NCBI RefSeq assembly: GCF_001269925.1
Contig: NZ_LHVO01000041.1
Coordinates: forward strand, 1-44,155
Reading direction: 5' to 3'
DNA length: 44,155 nucleotides
From: Pseudomonas sp. MIACH
GTDB lineage: Bacteria > Pseudomonadota > Gammaproteobacteria > Pseudomonadales > Pseudomonadaceae
How positions within the stretch are numbered: the first letter of the stretch is position 1; each line of letters opens with the position of its first letter. The position numbers and the translations under genes are program-made. Below the pieces are notes generated by a model that saw nothing but the letters and a program-made list of their open reading frames with translations, was not told the DNA's origin and made no database searches. This document shows positions 33,737-42,159 of this stretch, one piece after another.

Positions 33737-34038
33737 AGGACTTCCCGAAAAACGTCTGGTCTTATGGCCGCAATATGCAGCAGTGAGCGTGCTGCGCCGG
33801 AGGGGGAACGACGCCCCTGTTCCCACTCTTGAAGGGTTCTTACCGAAACCCCCAAAAGCTCGGCAAATTTGGGTTGCGACAGTCCTGTCTTGCTTCTTGC
33901 TTCGGCAGCTTGAGTGATTTCGATCTGTTGCACGGCGCCATAGCGTCCTGCTTTAACATCCTGAATAGCGCTCAGTAATTCTTCGCCGATATTGCGTTTG
34001 GCGTCACGTTCCTGCAGTTGTTTATCAGTGAGAGGCAT
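33724..34038 (-). CDS. higA: HigA-type helix-turn-helix antitoxin
   Basis: A 104-residue protein whose C-terminal half is an XRE helix-turn-helix (GLSQPKFAELLGVSVRTLQEWEQGRRSPSG), as in HigA2/NadS antitoxins. It should neutralise the toxin encoded just upstream and repress the operon. The ATG at 34038 has a strong AAGGAG before it, inside the toxin gene; the two genes overlap by 14 nt. Confidence 0.88.
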   Translation of the reverse strand: MPLTDKQLQERDAKRNIGEELLSAIQDVKAGRYGAVQQIEITQAAEARSKTGLSQPKFAELLGVSVRTLQEWEQGRRSPSGAARSLLHIAAIRPDVFREVLSNA

Positions 34039-34345
34039 GGTTCATCTCCTTCGCAATTTTGTACAGGATGTGCGCTGGAATATTCTCCGTAGCGCCCTTG
34101 CCGTAAATCAGTAGGACTACTACTTCTCCGCAAGCCAACTGAGTGGTATAGATGATTCGCACAGCCCCTCTTTTGCCCTGGCCCTCCAAGCACCAGCGTA
34201 CTTTTCGGCAACCGCCCGAGCCAGGAATAACATTTCCGGCATCGGGATGGCTGGCAAGAAACGCCACGAAAATACCCTTTTCATCTTCGCTCCAATAGTC
34301 AGGCCATAGTTTGCTGAACAATGGAGATTCTATGATCGTTAACAC
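34025..34345 (-). CDS. higB: HigB-type (RelE superfamily) mRNA interferase toxin
   Basis: A 106-residue protein matching the HigB-2/RelE group: IESPLFSKLWPDY at the start, the GNVIPGSGGCRKVRW core and a KRGAVRIIY strand. It should cut mRNA at the ribosome. Toxin-first order is usual for HigBA. The start is GTG at 34345; no ribosome binding site is visible, and the predicted -10 is so close that the mRNA may begin at or next to the GTG. Confidence 0.87.
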   Translation of the reverse strand: MLTIIESPLFSKLWPDYWSEDEKGIFVAFLASHPDAGNVIPGSGGCRKVRWCLEGQGKRGAVRIIYTTQLACGEVVVLLIYGKGATENIPAHILYKIAKEMNHASH

Positions 34346-34350
34346 GAGAA

Positions 34351-34380
34351 ATTCTACGTCTTTGACGTAGCCCCTGGCAA
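34351..34380 (-). promoter_or_regulatory. higBA promoter with operator palindrome
   Basis: On the minus strand TTGCCA, an 18-bp spacer and TAGAAT make a good sigma-70 promoter. The palindrome CTACGTC-TTT-GACGTAG (34354-34370 on the plus strand) fills the spacer and overlaps the -10, as expected for an antitoxin operator. Confidence 0.65.
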
Positions 34381-34434
34381 GAAAGTGCGGGCCAGAAAAT
34401 CGCAGGTGAAAAGGCGCCGCTCAAGAAGGGGTTT

Positions 34435-34464
34435 ATCGCAAAAAATGACATGGCATTTTGCGAT
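34435..34464. repeat. 9-bp inverted repeat downstream of pgeF
   Basis: ATCGCAAAA and TTTTGCGAT pair perfectly around a 12-nt loop, about 50 bp after the pgeF stop. It may help end the phzF-ggt-pgeF transcript. Confidence 0.5.
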
Positions 34465-34513
34465 CTGAAGACATGTAGAGGATTTGAGAAAGAGTGTTGT
34501 AGGCCTTCTCCTA

Positions 34514-35236
34514 TTAGTCTGTGCGAGCAATCCACGAATAAATCAACGTCTTCGCTTCCTCCGGCTGATGCGTCCTTCTGCGGTAGCTGGCAAACGTCGG
34601 CGACGTGCAGTAGGTGCACACCTCGCTCACTTCGATCTGCTCACGCTTGACACCCGCCGCTTGCAGCAGCAACAACCCATACCCGCTCAAGTCAAGCCAC
34701 GCACTGCCTGCTTGTCGTGCATGGGGCGGAGTAATTTCGGGGGACCGCAGCGGTGCCGGTTGCACGAAGCTCCACGGTGCCTGGGCGTGTTGCCACAGGT
34801 GCCCTTGGTCACTCTGGAAGTCGGCGATAAACCCTTCGCTCACTTCATAACAGCACGGCTTGATCGATGGGCCGATAGCCACTTGCAGTTGGTCGGCTGC
34901 AATCCCCTCGGCGGCAAAGTGCTGCATGACGTTGGCGATAATCCCGCGTTGCAGCCCCTTCCAGCCGCCATGGACTGCGGCTACCCGTTCGCCGGTTTTC
35001 GACGCGAACAGAATGGGCAGGCAATCTGCGGTGATCACCGCAATCGGGTGAGCGCGATGCGTCGACACTGCATCGGCCTCGATCGTATTGGTCACCTGTC
35101 CCGCCTGCCATTCAATCACCGAGGCGCTGTGCACTTGCTTGCAGATGAACGGCTCATCCGGGCGCAGCGGGTCATTGATCGAACAGAAACCGTGGTCGAT
35201 GCCAGGAATGGCAGCGAGATTTTCAGCCTGATGCAA
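34514..35236 (-). CDS. pgeF: PgeF/YfiH-type laccase-domain protein
   Basis: A 240-residue protein of the YfiH/PgeF (COG1496) family: CKQVHSA, ADAV.T....PIAV.TADCLPI, AAVHGGWKGL and GPSIKPCCYEV hold the Cys/His zinc-site residues. Members act as purine nucleoside phosphorylase/adenosine deaminase or as editing enzymes for peptidoglycan precursors. The start is TTG at 35236: the sequence GGAGGTGATC, fully complementary to the 16S 3' end, ends two bases upstream. The six in-frame codons before it contain that site and are not translated. It follows ggt by 23 bp. Coordinates may be off by one base, because counting the T run near 35220 was ambiguous. Confidence 0.85.
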   Translation of the reverse strand: MHQAENLAAIPGIDHGFCSINDPLRPDEPFICKQVHSASVIEWQAGQVTNTIEADAVSTHRAHPIAVITADCLPILFASKTGERVAAVHGGWKGLQRGIIANVMQHFAAEGIAADQLQVAIGPSIKPCCYEVSEGFIADFQSDQGHLWQHAQAPWSFVQPAPLRSPEITPPHARQAGSAWLDLSGYGLLLLQAAGVKREQIEVSEVCTYCTSPTFASYRRRTHQPEEAKTLIYSWIARTD

Positions 35237-35238
35237 GG

Positions 35239-35248
35239 GATCACCTCC
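35239..35248 (-). promoter_or_regulatory. exceptionally strong ribosome binding site of pgeF
   Basis: GGAGGTGATC is a ten-base match to the anti-Shine-Dalgarno sequence. It sets the TTG start at 35236 and may compensate for the weak start codon. Confidence 0.75.
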
Positions 35249-35259
35249 GTTCAATAAAG

Positions 35260-37089
35260 TCAGTCGCCGAGCGCTTCGCCTTCACGCCGAGGGTCGGCGC
35301 CGCCGCTCAGCGACACCTTACCCTGGGCGTCCCGTTTGAGAACAATCGCCTGGACGCCGCTGGTCATGTCGATCTCGCTCAGCTCATGGCCCTTGTCCTG
35401 CAGCGCCTGTTTCAGACCCGGGCTGAACAAGCCGGCTTCCAACTCGGTAGCCCCATTGCGGCTGCCGAAGTTGGGCAGGTTGATGGCGGCTTGCGGGTCG
35501 AGGTTCCAATCGAGCATCGCCACCAAAGATTTGCTCACGTACTCGATGATTTGCGAGCCGCCCGGCGAACCGACCGTGGCCAGCAACTCACCGCTCTCGC
35601 GGTCGAACACCAGGGTCGGCGCCATGGCCGAGCGCGGGCGTTTGCCGGGTTGCACGCGGTTGGCGACCGGCTGGCCGTTTTCTTCGGGGATGAATGAGAA
35701 GTCGGTCATCTGGTTATTGAGCAAAAAGCCCTGGACCATCACATGGGCGCCAAACGCGGCTTCTACCGTGGTGGTCATCGACACGGCGCCGCCCAAGTCA
35801 TCTACGGCCACGACTTGTGACGTGGAGATTCGCAGCGGCGAACGGTCCGGTGCGTACGCGACTTGAATACCGGCCGGTCGGCCTGGCTTAGCGATGCCCA
35901 GGCTGCGCTCGCCGATCAGCGTGGCACGCTGTGCCAGGTAGTTCGGGGCCACGAGGCCGGCCACCGGCACCGGTGTGAAGTCCGCATCGGCCACGTACAG
36001 CGCGCGGTCGGCAAAAGCCAGGCGACCGGCTTCGGCGAGCAGGTGCACGGCCTCGGGCGTGGGCTCAAGCCCGGCAGGCGAGGCGCTTTTTATCGGTGTC
36101 ATCGGCGCGATGGCCAGGTGCGGGTCGCGGGCTTCCAAGGCCTGCAATGTGCCGAGAATCTGCGCGACCGCAATCCCGCCTGAGGACGGCGGCGGCATGC
36201 CGCAGACTTTCCAGCGTTTGTAATCGGTGCACAGCGGCGTGCGCTCCTTGGCGGCGTAGTCCTTGAGGTCGGCTTGAGTCAGGCTGCCGGCATTGCGGTT
36301 GCCCTGTACCTTGCGCGCAATCTCATCGGCAATCGGCCCGTGGTACAGGGCGTCCGGCCCTTCCTTGGCAATGCGTTTGAATACAGCGGCCAGCGCCGGG
36401 TTTTTCAGCCGTGTACCGGTGGCTTTGGGCGTGCCATCGGCATTCAGAAAGTAGGCCGCCATCTCCGGCGATTGCGCGATAAAGCGGTCAGCGGCGATCA
36501 GGCTGTGCAAGCGCGGTGAAATCGCGAAGCCCTGCTCCGACAAGCGAATCGCGGGCTCAAACAGCTTGGCCCATTGCAGGCGGCCGGTGTTTTTATGAGC
36601 CATTTCCAAGGCCCGCAGCACCCCTGGCGTGCCCACCGAGCGCCCGCCGATCTGCGCGTCGGTAAAGGCCATCGGCGTGCCGTTGGGGTTCAGGAACAAT
36701 CGCTCGGTCGCCCCCGCTGGCGCCGTTTCGCGGCCGTCATAGGCGTGCACGTTTTTCCCATCCCAGAGCATGATGAACGCGCCGCCGCCAATGCCGGAGG
36801 ATTGCGGTTCCACCAGGGTCAACACCGCCTGCATCGCAATCGCGGCGTCAATCGCCGACCCGCCTTGGCGCAACATCTCGCGCCCGGCTTCGGCCGCCAG
36901 CGGGTTGGCGGCGGCGGCCATATGGCGCTCGGCATGGCGGGTGCTGAGGTCGGTGCGATAGCCCGAGCCCAGCTCCGGTGCCGGTGGTTGTTGGGTGGCC
37001 GGGGTATGGCAGGCAGCCAGGGTCAGGGCTGCCGCCACGAGCGACAGTTGGCGACGGGAAATCGAAAACACGTGCTGAACTCCGTTCAT
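35260..37089 (-). CDS. ggt: gamma-glutamyltransferase
   Basis: A precursor of about 609 residues that self-cleaves into two subunits and hydrolyses or transfers the gamma-glutamyl group of glutathione in the periplasm. Features are a signal with lipobox-like LTLAAC (residues about 8-26), SSGIGGGAFIMLWDG, and the cleavage/catalytic site SMTTTVEAAFG (near residue 437), where a Thr becomes the new N terminus; PRSAMAPTLVF and GSPGGSQII follow. I start it at the ATG at 37089; a GTG ten codons upstream, 7 nt after the phzF stop, is possible. It lies between phzF-like and pgeF genes in one apparent operon. Confidence 0.92.
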   Translation of the reverse strand: MNGVQHVFSISRRQLSLVAAALTLAACHTPATQQPPAPELGSGYRTDLSTRHAERHMAAAANPLAAEAGREMLRQGGSAIDAAIAMQAVLTLVEPQSSGIGGGAFIMLWDGKNVHAYDGRETAPAGATERLFLNPNGTPMAFTDAQIGGRSVGTPGVLRALEMAHKNTGRLQWAKLFEPAIRLSEQGFAISPRLHSLIAADRFIAQSPEMAAYFLNADGTPKATGTRLKNPALAAVFKRIAKEGPDALYHGPIADEIARKVQGNRNAGSLTQADLKDYAAKERTPLCTDYKRWKVCGMPPPSSGGIAVAQILGTLQALEARDPHLAIAPMTPIKSASPAGLEPTPEAVHLLAEAGRLAFADRALYVADADFTPVPVAGLVAPNYLAQRATLIGERSLGIAKPGRPAGIQVAYAPDRSPLRISTSQVVAVDDLGGAVSMTTTVEAAFGAHVMVQGFLLNNQMTDFSFIPEENGQPVANRVQPGKRPRSAMAPTLVFDRESGELLATVGSPGGSQIIEYVSKSLVAMLDWNLDPQAAINLPNFGSRNGATELEAGLFSPGLKQALQDKGHELSEIDMTSGVQAIVLKRDAQGKVSLSGGADPRREGEALGD

Positions 37090-37125
37090 TTTGCGAATGA
37101 TCTGTTGTCCTTGGGGCACTGCGGT

Positions 37126-37905
37126 TTACAGGTAAATCGTGCCTTGCATGTACAGCACTGCCTTGCCGGAAATAATCACGCGGTCGCCCTGCAGTTCGCA
37201 GTGCAACTGGCCCTTGCGCTGGCCCCCTTGCTCAGCCGACAAGTGCGATTTGCCCAGGCGCTCGGCCCAGAACGGTGCCAGCGAGGTGTGTGCCGAGCCG
37301 GTGACCGGGTCTTCATCGACCCCCACATTCGGCCCGAACCAGCGTGAAATAAAATCAAACCGGGTGCTCTTGGCGGTGACTGCAATCCCGCGTTTGGGCA
37401 GGCCCTTGAGCCGCGCAAAGTCAGGCGTCAGCGCGGCGACCTGGGCTTCGTCATCCACCAGCACGATGTAGTCATCGGTGCTGAACACGTCGGCGCTCTC
37501 GATCCCCAGGGCACTCAACATTCCGGCGGGCGGTTCGCAGCGCTGTGGTTGCCGGGCGGGGAAATCCATCGCCAGTTCATCGCCATTGCGCGTCACCCGT
37601 AGCTCGCCGCTGCGGGTGGCAAAGCGCAGCACCTGCGGTGCGTCCGCCAGCGCGTGAATCAGCACCCAGGCCGTCGCCAGCGTGGCATGGCCGCACAGGT
37701 CGACTTCGACTTGCGGGGTAAACCAGCGCAACTCGTAGAACCCATCGCGGGGCACGAAGTAGGCGGTTTCGGAGAGGTTGTTTTCGGCAGCGATATGCTG
37801 CAGTTGCTCGTCGGGCAGCCACTCGGTGAGCGGGCACACCGCGGCAGGGTTGCCACCGAAGGCATGTTGGCTGAAGGCGTCGACTTGGTAGATGTCCAGT
37901 TTCAC
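37126..37905 (-). CDS. PhzF-family isomerase/epimerase
   Basis: A 259-residue protein of the PhzF family: DAFSQHAFGGNPAAVC at the start, the catalytic-type Glu in NNLSETAYFV, DLCGHATLATAWVL, and DEDPVTGSAHTSLAPFWAERLGK near the end. PhzF itself isomerises a phenazine precursor, but most relatives outside phenazine clusters have unknown substrates, and no phenazine genes are here. The start is GTG at 37905 with GGAGTG upstream; the longer frame to 38004 runs into the receptor terminator and is spurious. Confidence 0.88.
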   Translation of the reverse strand: MKLDIYQVDAFSQHAFGGNPAAVCPLTEWLPDEQLQHIAAENNLSETAYFVPRDGFYELRWFTPQVEVDLCGHATLATAWVLIHALADAPQVLRFATRSGELRVTRNGDELAMDFPARQPQRCEPPAGMLSALGIESADVFSTDDYIVLVDDEAQVAALTPDFARLKGLPKRGIAVTAKSTRFDFISRWFGPNVGVDEDPVTGSAHTSLAPFWAERLGKSHLSAEQGGQRKGQLHCELQGDRVIISGKAVLYMQGTIYL

Positions 37906-37963
37906 CGTGAAGCACTCCGTGCGTGGGGGAGGCTGGACACTAACAGTGGCAAGGGAGGGCGTC

Positions 37964-37990
37964 AAAAGCGGCCTACCCCAGGATAGGCCG
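37964..37990 (-). terminator. terminator of the TonB receptor gene
   Basis: On the minus strand CGGCCTA / TAGGCCG with an 8-nt loop is followed by CTTTT. It lies 15 bp after the receptor stop. Confidence 0.7.
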
Positions 37991-38004
37991 TGTGACTCAG
38001 GCAA

Positions 38005-40446
38005 TCAGAAGTCCCAACGCGTGGTCAGCATGAAGTGACGCGGTGCGCCGTAGATGGCGGAGTTGTAGAAACCCACGTTGGTGTAATAGGGCTTATCGAA
38101 CACGTTATTGAGGTTCAGCGTGGTCGACAGGTTTTTCGTGAATTGGTAGCGCGTCATCAAGTCCACCACCCAGTAGGCCTCCTGGGAGAATTTCTCGGTC
38201 GTGTTCCTGGGGCTGTTGTAGATGTCCTGCCACACCGTGTTCTGCCAGCGCAGGCCACCGCCGACGCTGACTTTGTCCAGCTCGCCCTTGAGCTTGTAGA
38301 TCGTGAACATGCTCACCTGATCCTCGGGCTCGAAGGTGGAGACTTTTTTGCCAGCATCGTCGCGCACCACTTTGTGGGTGTAGCCACCCTGCAACTGCCA
38401 GCCGGGGGCGATTTCGCCGGACAGTTCCAGTTCGTAGCCCTTGGTCGTCGCGTCGGTGCCCTTGAAGGCAAAGTTGGGCGGCGTCGGGGTCTGGTTGTTG
38501 TACGCATCGTCGGGCAGGGAGCGGTTGCTTTCCTTGACCTCGAAGTACGCCAGACTGGCGTTCAGGCGCCCGTCGAGGAACTCACCCTTGAGGCCCACTT
38601 CATAGTTCTCGCCTTCGTCCGGGTCAATCAGCTTGCGGTTACGGTCGAGGTTGTAGCTTTCCTGGGGCATGAAGACATCGGTGTAGCTGACATACGCCGA
38701 CAAGTTGTCCGTGAGGTCATAGATGGCCCCGGCATAGGGAATGAAGCGTCCGGTTTCACGGTAGGTGTCGGTGCTGCCGGTCAGGGTGTAGTCGACCACG
38801 CGCCCGCCGAGCAACAGTTTCAGGTCGTCGGTGAGGTTCCAGCGGGTGGTGACGTACATGCCGGTCTGGCGAATGGTGTCGTCGGTGACTTGGGAGGCTA
38901 CGCCCCAGTCGGGCTTGGCCAGGTTGCCGTGCCAGTTGAAGTAGTCGACCAGGTTGGCCGTGGGGAAGGTTTCGTCCCAATAACCCTTGCCCTTCCAGTG
39001 GGCGGTGCTGATGGACCCACCGACCACCAGGTCATGTTCACGGCCGAGAACGTTGAACGGGCCGCTGATATACAGGTCGGCCGAGTCGCTGGTGGTTTCG
39101 CCCTTGTAGCGCTGGGCGTTGATATTGGCAGTGCCGTCCGCCGCCGGCTGGTAGAACTGGATCGCACCCATCTGGGCGTCGTAGCCGTTGAGCTTGTGGT
39201 CCAGTTGCAGTTTGGTCACCCAGCCGTTGCCGAGGTCGTGCTCCAGGTTGGCGAACACCGTGCGGGTGTATTGCTGCCAACTGCTCCAGTCAGTGGCATT
39301 GCTGAAGGAGCGCTTGGCATCGTTCAATTCGCCGGCATAGTTGAACAGCGGGAAGCTGCCGGACCAGGTGGAGCCTTTGGGTTTGCTGTCCTGATAATCG
39401 GCGCCCACGGTGAGCAAGGTGTCGGGTGACAGGTCGAACTCGAGAATGCCGTAGAACACTGAGCTTTTGTTCGAGTAGCGATCGACCCACGATTTGTTGT
39501 CCTGATAGGCCGCCACGGCACGCCCACGCACATTGCCGGTTTCGGTCAGCGGGCCGCTGACGTCCACTTCCGTGCGGTAGTGATCCCAGGTGCCCGCCGC
39601 CGTAGTGATATGTCCGAGAAATTCCGACGTAGGTTTCTTGCGCACCAAGTTGATGGTGCCGCCCAGGGAACCGGCGCCGCTGAGCAGGCCGGAGGCGCCC
39701 TTGAGCACTTCGACCCGGTCGTAGATCGCCATGTCGCTCAGGGTGTTGCCCGCCGAATAGGCCACGTTGCGCACGGCCGAGGGGATACCGTCGTACTGGA
39801 AATTGTTGATCGAAAAACCACGCGAGTAGTAATTGCTGCGGTCGGTGTCGTAGGCCGACACGGTAATGCCAGGGGTATGGCGCATCACGTCGTCGACACT
39901 GTCGAGGGCGAAGTCATCCATGTGCTGGCGCGTGACGACGCTGATGGACTGCGGCGTTTCGCGCGGGGTCAGCACCAGGCGCGTGGCCGTGGCGATGGTG
40001 CCCGGGGTGTAGGAGCCGGTGCCTTCGGTGACGGTGCCCAACTGGTTGCTGATGACGGTGGTGGTGCCCAGTTGCAAGGCCGCGCCGGGTTGTTCGGTGC
40101 GGGTCAGCATGACTGCATCAGGGCCATTGCGCTCGAAGCTCAGGGGCGTGCCTTTGAGCAACCGGGCCAGCGCCTCCAGGGCGGTCATGCGGCCGCTGAC
40201 GCCAGGCGATTCGACGCCTTGGGCCAGGTCAGCCGCATAGGCAATTTGCAGCCCGCTCTGCACACTCAATTGATCCAGGGCATTGACCAGCGACTGACGC
40301 GCAATGGCAAAGCTGCGGGTATCGGCGGCTTCACGAGTGGCCGGCTTGTCCGCCGGTTCCACGGCAACCGCAGTGCTGCACGCCAGGCAGATGGCGAGCG
40401 CAAGAATGCTACGGGCATGGGTCGGATTGAGTGCTGGAAAGTGCAT
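38005..40446 (-). CDS. TonB-dependent siderophore receptor with signalling domain
   Basis: An 813-residue FpvA-like outer-membrane receptor. Signal peptide (about residues 1-28), then the periplasmic STN signalling domain (about 45-120; SLVNALDQLSVQSGLQIAYAADL), plug domain (RGFSINNFQYDGIPS, the LKGASGLLSGAGSLGGTINLVRKKP block) and a 22-strand barrel ending in RWDF. Such trans-envelope receptors import a ferric siderophore and signal through FecR to the FecI-type sigma factor; both are encoded directly upstream. I start it at the ATG at 40446; the TTG 13 codons earlier is less likely. The ligand is not predictable. Confidence 0.92.
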   Translation of the reverse strand: MHFPALNPTHARSILALAICLACSTAVAVEPADKPATREAADTRSFAIARQSLVNALDQLSVQSGLQIAYAADLAQGVESPGVSGRMTALEALARLLKGTPLSFERNGPDAVMLTRTEQPGAALQLGTTTVISNQLGTVTEGTGSYTPGTIATATRLVLTPRETPQSISVVTRQHMDDFALDSVDDVMRHTPGITVSAYDTDRSNYYSRGFSINNFQYDGIPSAVRNVAYSAGNTLSDMAIYDRVEVLKGASGLLSGAGSLGGTINLVRKKPTSEFLGHITTAAGTWDHYRTEVDVSGPLTETGNVRGRAVAAYQDNKSWVDRYSNKSSVFYGILEFDLSPDTLLTVGADYQDSKPKGSTWSGSFPLFNYAGELNDAKRSFSNATDWSSWQQYTRTVFANLEHDLGNGWVTKLQLDHKLNGYDAQMGAIQFYQPAADGTANINAQRYKGETTSDSADLYISGPFNVLGREHDLVVGGSISTAHWKGKGYWDETFPTANLVDYFNWHGNLAKPDWGVASQVTDDTIRQTGMYVTTRWNLTDDLKLLLGGRVVDYTLTGSTDTYRETGRFIPYAGAIYDLTDNLSAYVSYTDVFMPQESYNLDRNRKLIDPDEGENYEVGLKGEFLDGRLNASLAYFEVKESNRSLPDDAYNNQTPTPPNFAFKGTDATTKGYELELSGEIAPGWQLQGGYTHKVVRDDAGKKVSTFEPEDQVSMFTIYKLKGELDKVSVGGGLRWQNTVWQDIYNSPRNTTEKFSQEAYWVVDLMTRYQFTKNLSTTLNLNNVFDKPYYTNVGFYNSAIYGAPRHFMLTTRWDF

Positions 40447-40550
40447 GTGAGCCCCGTTAGAAATAGGAATGATTTGCAAAGGCAAAATTCTTGACGGGTT
40501 GAAGCTTCGAAAGCCGTAAAACTTTTTTCGACGGTGTCAGGGGCTCTGTG
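40447..40550 (-). other. control region of the TonB receptor gene
   Basis: A 104-bp gap between fecR and the receptor gene should carry an ECF-type promoter read by the neighbouring sigma factor. I see AT-rich runs (GAAAAAAGTTTTAC on the minus strand) but could not assign -35 and -10 with confidence. Confidence 0.4.
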
Positions 40551-41507
40551 TCAGCGAATCACCAGGATGCCGCCAGGCAGGCGCTGGACCCGTGTGGAAG
40601 TAACTTTACTCAATGCCTGCACAATCGCCTGGGGGTTATCCAGTTGGTAATTGCCGCTGACCCGCTCACCGGCGGCGGTATCGTTCAAGAGCAGGATCGG
40701 TGCGGGGTAATAGCGGCGGATCTCTGCCAATACCTGCGCCAGCGGCGCGTTCTGGAACGACAGCCGTCCGTTGATCCAGGCCATCTGTCGTTCACCGCCG
40801 TCCAAGGACAGCGGTTGCAGATGCCCACCCAGCAGCTGTTGCCAGTTGCCCGCCTGCAACAGGCTCTGTTCACCCTTGCGGTTGGCGAATCGCACCTGAC
40901 CTTGGCGCACGGCGACGGTGACGCCCGCGTCGCGCTGGCTGACGCTGAATTGTGTGCCGACCACGGTGACGCTGGCCTCGGCGGTTTCGATGCTAAGAGG
41001 GCGCTCTGAGTCATGGGCGGCTTCGACGTAGAGCTCGCCGCGCAGCAGCTTGATGCGGCGATGGGCGCCGTCGAAGGCGATGCTGATTGCGCTGTGGCTG
41101 CCCAGCACGATGTGCGAGCCGTCCTCCAGGTCAAAGCGTTCCAGCTGTGCGACGTCGGTCATGTGGTCAGCCTGCAGGCGTATCGGCACATCAGCCATCC
41201 AGCCGATGCCCAGCGTGATCAGCACGGCAGCGGCGGCGGCCATAAAGCGTGTCTTGCGGTGCGTGACGGCTTGCGGGGCAGGGGGCAATTCCAGGTCGCC
41301 GGCGAGGTTTTTCAAGGCTTGCTCGAAGGCGCGGCTTTCCCACATCGCGGCCAGTTCCGCATACGCCGTGGCGTGCCGGGGATCCGCATCGCGCCACTGC
41401 TCAAAGCGCTGGCGGGTGATGGGGTTGCGCACCGTCTCATCGCGCTGGGCGAACCAGTCGGTCGCCTGCTTACGTATGGCATCGGGGGTGTCGGCACGAT
41501 CAATCAT
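40551..41507 (-). CDS. fecR: FecR-type anti-sigma factor
   Basis: A 318-residue inner-membrane regulator. The cytoplasmic N terminus has the ATDWFAQR..T...R..FEQWR...PRHA.AY.E pattern of FecR; one membrane helix lies near residues 88-104; the periplasmic domain (FDLEDGSHIVLGSHSAISI, VGTQFSVSQRD) and C-terminal STN-like part should contact the receptor's signalling domain. The start overlaps the sigma gene by 8 nt. Confidence 0.92.
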   Translation of the reverse strand: MIDRADTPDAIRKQATDWFAQRDETVRNPITRQRFEQWRDADPRHATAYAELAAMWESRAFEQALKNLAGDLELPPAPQAVTHRKTRFMAAAAAVLITLGIGWMADVPIRLQADHMTDVAQLERFDLEDGSHIVLGSHSAISIAFDGAHRRIKLLRGELYVEAAHDSERPLSIETAEASVTVVGTQFSVSQRDAGVTVAVRQGQVRFANRKGEQSLLQAGNWQQLLGGHLQPLSLDGGERQMAWINGRLSFQNAPLAQVLAEIRRYYPAPILLLNDTAAGERVSGNYQLDNPQAIVQALSKVTSTRVQRLPGGILVIR

Positions 41508-42027
41508 GGTAGGTCGTTTGCTTGACGCAGGCAGTGAGGGCGTGGCGCAGATCTTTTTCCACCGTGCTCAACGACACCTGCAGGCGTTGGGCGATCTCGC
41601 TTTGGGACAGGTCATGCAGTCGATGCAGTACCAGGATTTGTTGCTGGCGTTTGGGCAAGGTAGCGAGCACCTGTTGAAACTGCAGCAGTTGCTGTTGGTC
41701 CTGGGCCTGGCTCTCCGGTCCGGGGGCCGTGGTGGGCACCTCGACAACCAGGCTTTCGGCCAGATGGCACTCATAGCGCCTTTTACTGCGCACACTGCGC
41801 AGATGATCAAAGGCCAGGTACTGCGCGGTTTGATAAAGAAACGGCTTCAGGTGTTCGATAGGGCGGGTGTACAGCGCTTTCGCCACCTTCAGGTAGGTTT
41901 CCTGGGCCAGGTCCTCCGCCTGGCTCGAACAGCCGACGACGCGCGACAGCATACGGATTAACGCACTGCGCTGCCCGATAAAAACGGCGCTGAGTTTTTC
42001 CTGATCCCCTGGCGTCCCTGTCTCCAT
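41500..42027 (-). CDS. fecI: FecI-type iron-starvation ECF sigma factor
   Basis: A 175-residue ECF sigma factor with region 2 (CSSQAEDLAQETYLKVA, LYQTAQYLAFDHLRS) and region 4 (LPKRQQQILVLHRLHDLSQSEIAQRLQVSLSTVEKDLRHAL). It should transcribe the receptor gene when the siderophore is sensed. I chose the ATG at 42027 (METGTPGD), which gives the usual family length and leaves the Fur box outside the gene; an ATG at 42069 is too close to that box. It is first in the fecI-fecR-receptor series. Confidence 0.88.
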   Translation of the reverse strand: METGTPGDQEKLSAVFIGQRSALIRMLSRVVGCSSQAEDLAQETYLKVAKALYTRPIEHLKPFLYQTAQYLAFDHLRSVRSKRRYECHLAESLVVEVPTTAPGPESQAQDQQQLLQFQQVLATLPKRQQQILVLHRLHDLSQSEIAQRLQVSLSTVEKDLRHALTACVKQTTYHD

Positions 42028-42072
42028 GGCCCCGATACCCTGATGCGGCATTGCGCGAATAGCAGGCATACT

Positions 42073-42091
42073 AATGAGAAATGCTCTCATT
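42073..42091 (-). promoter_or_regulatory. Fur box upstream of the ECF sigma gene
   Basis: AATGAGA-GCATT-TCTCATT (minus strand) is a 19-bp inverted repeat with perfect 7-bp arms that fits the Fur consensus. It lies 46 bp upstream of the chosen start, so iron-bound Fur probably represses the sigma/anti-sigma genes. Confidence 0.8.
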
Positions 42092-42159
42092 TGATAGGGT
42101 GGCGGGGGATTTGTTTGGAGAGCAGTCCTGCCGGGCATGTCATGGGCTCGACCGGCGCA

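Noticed and set aside
37126..37905. Phenazine biosynthesis
   Set aside because: A PhzF-like gene alone, without phzA-G neighbours, does not indicate phenazine production.
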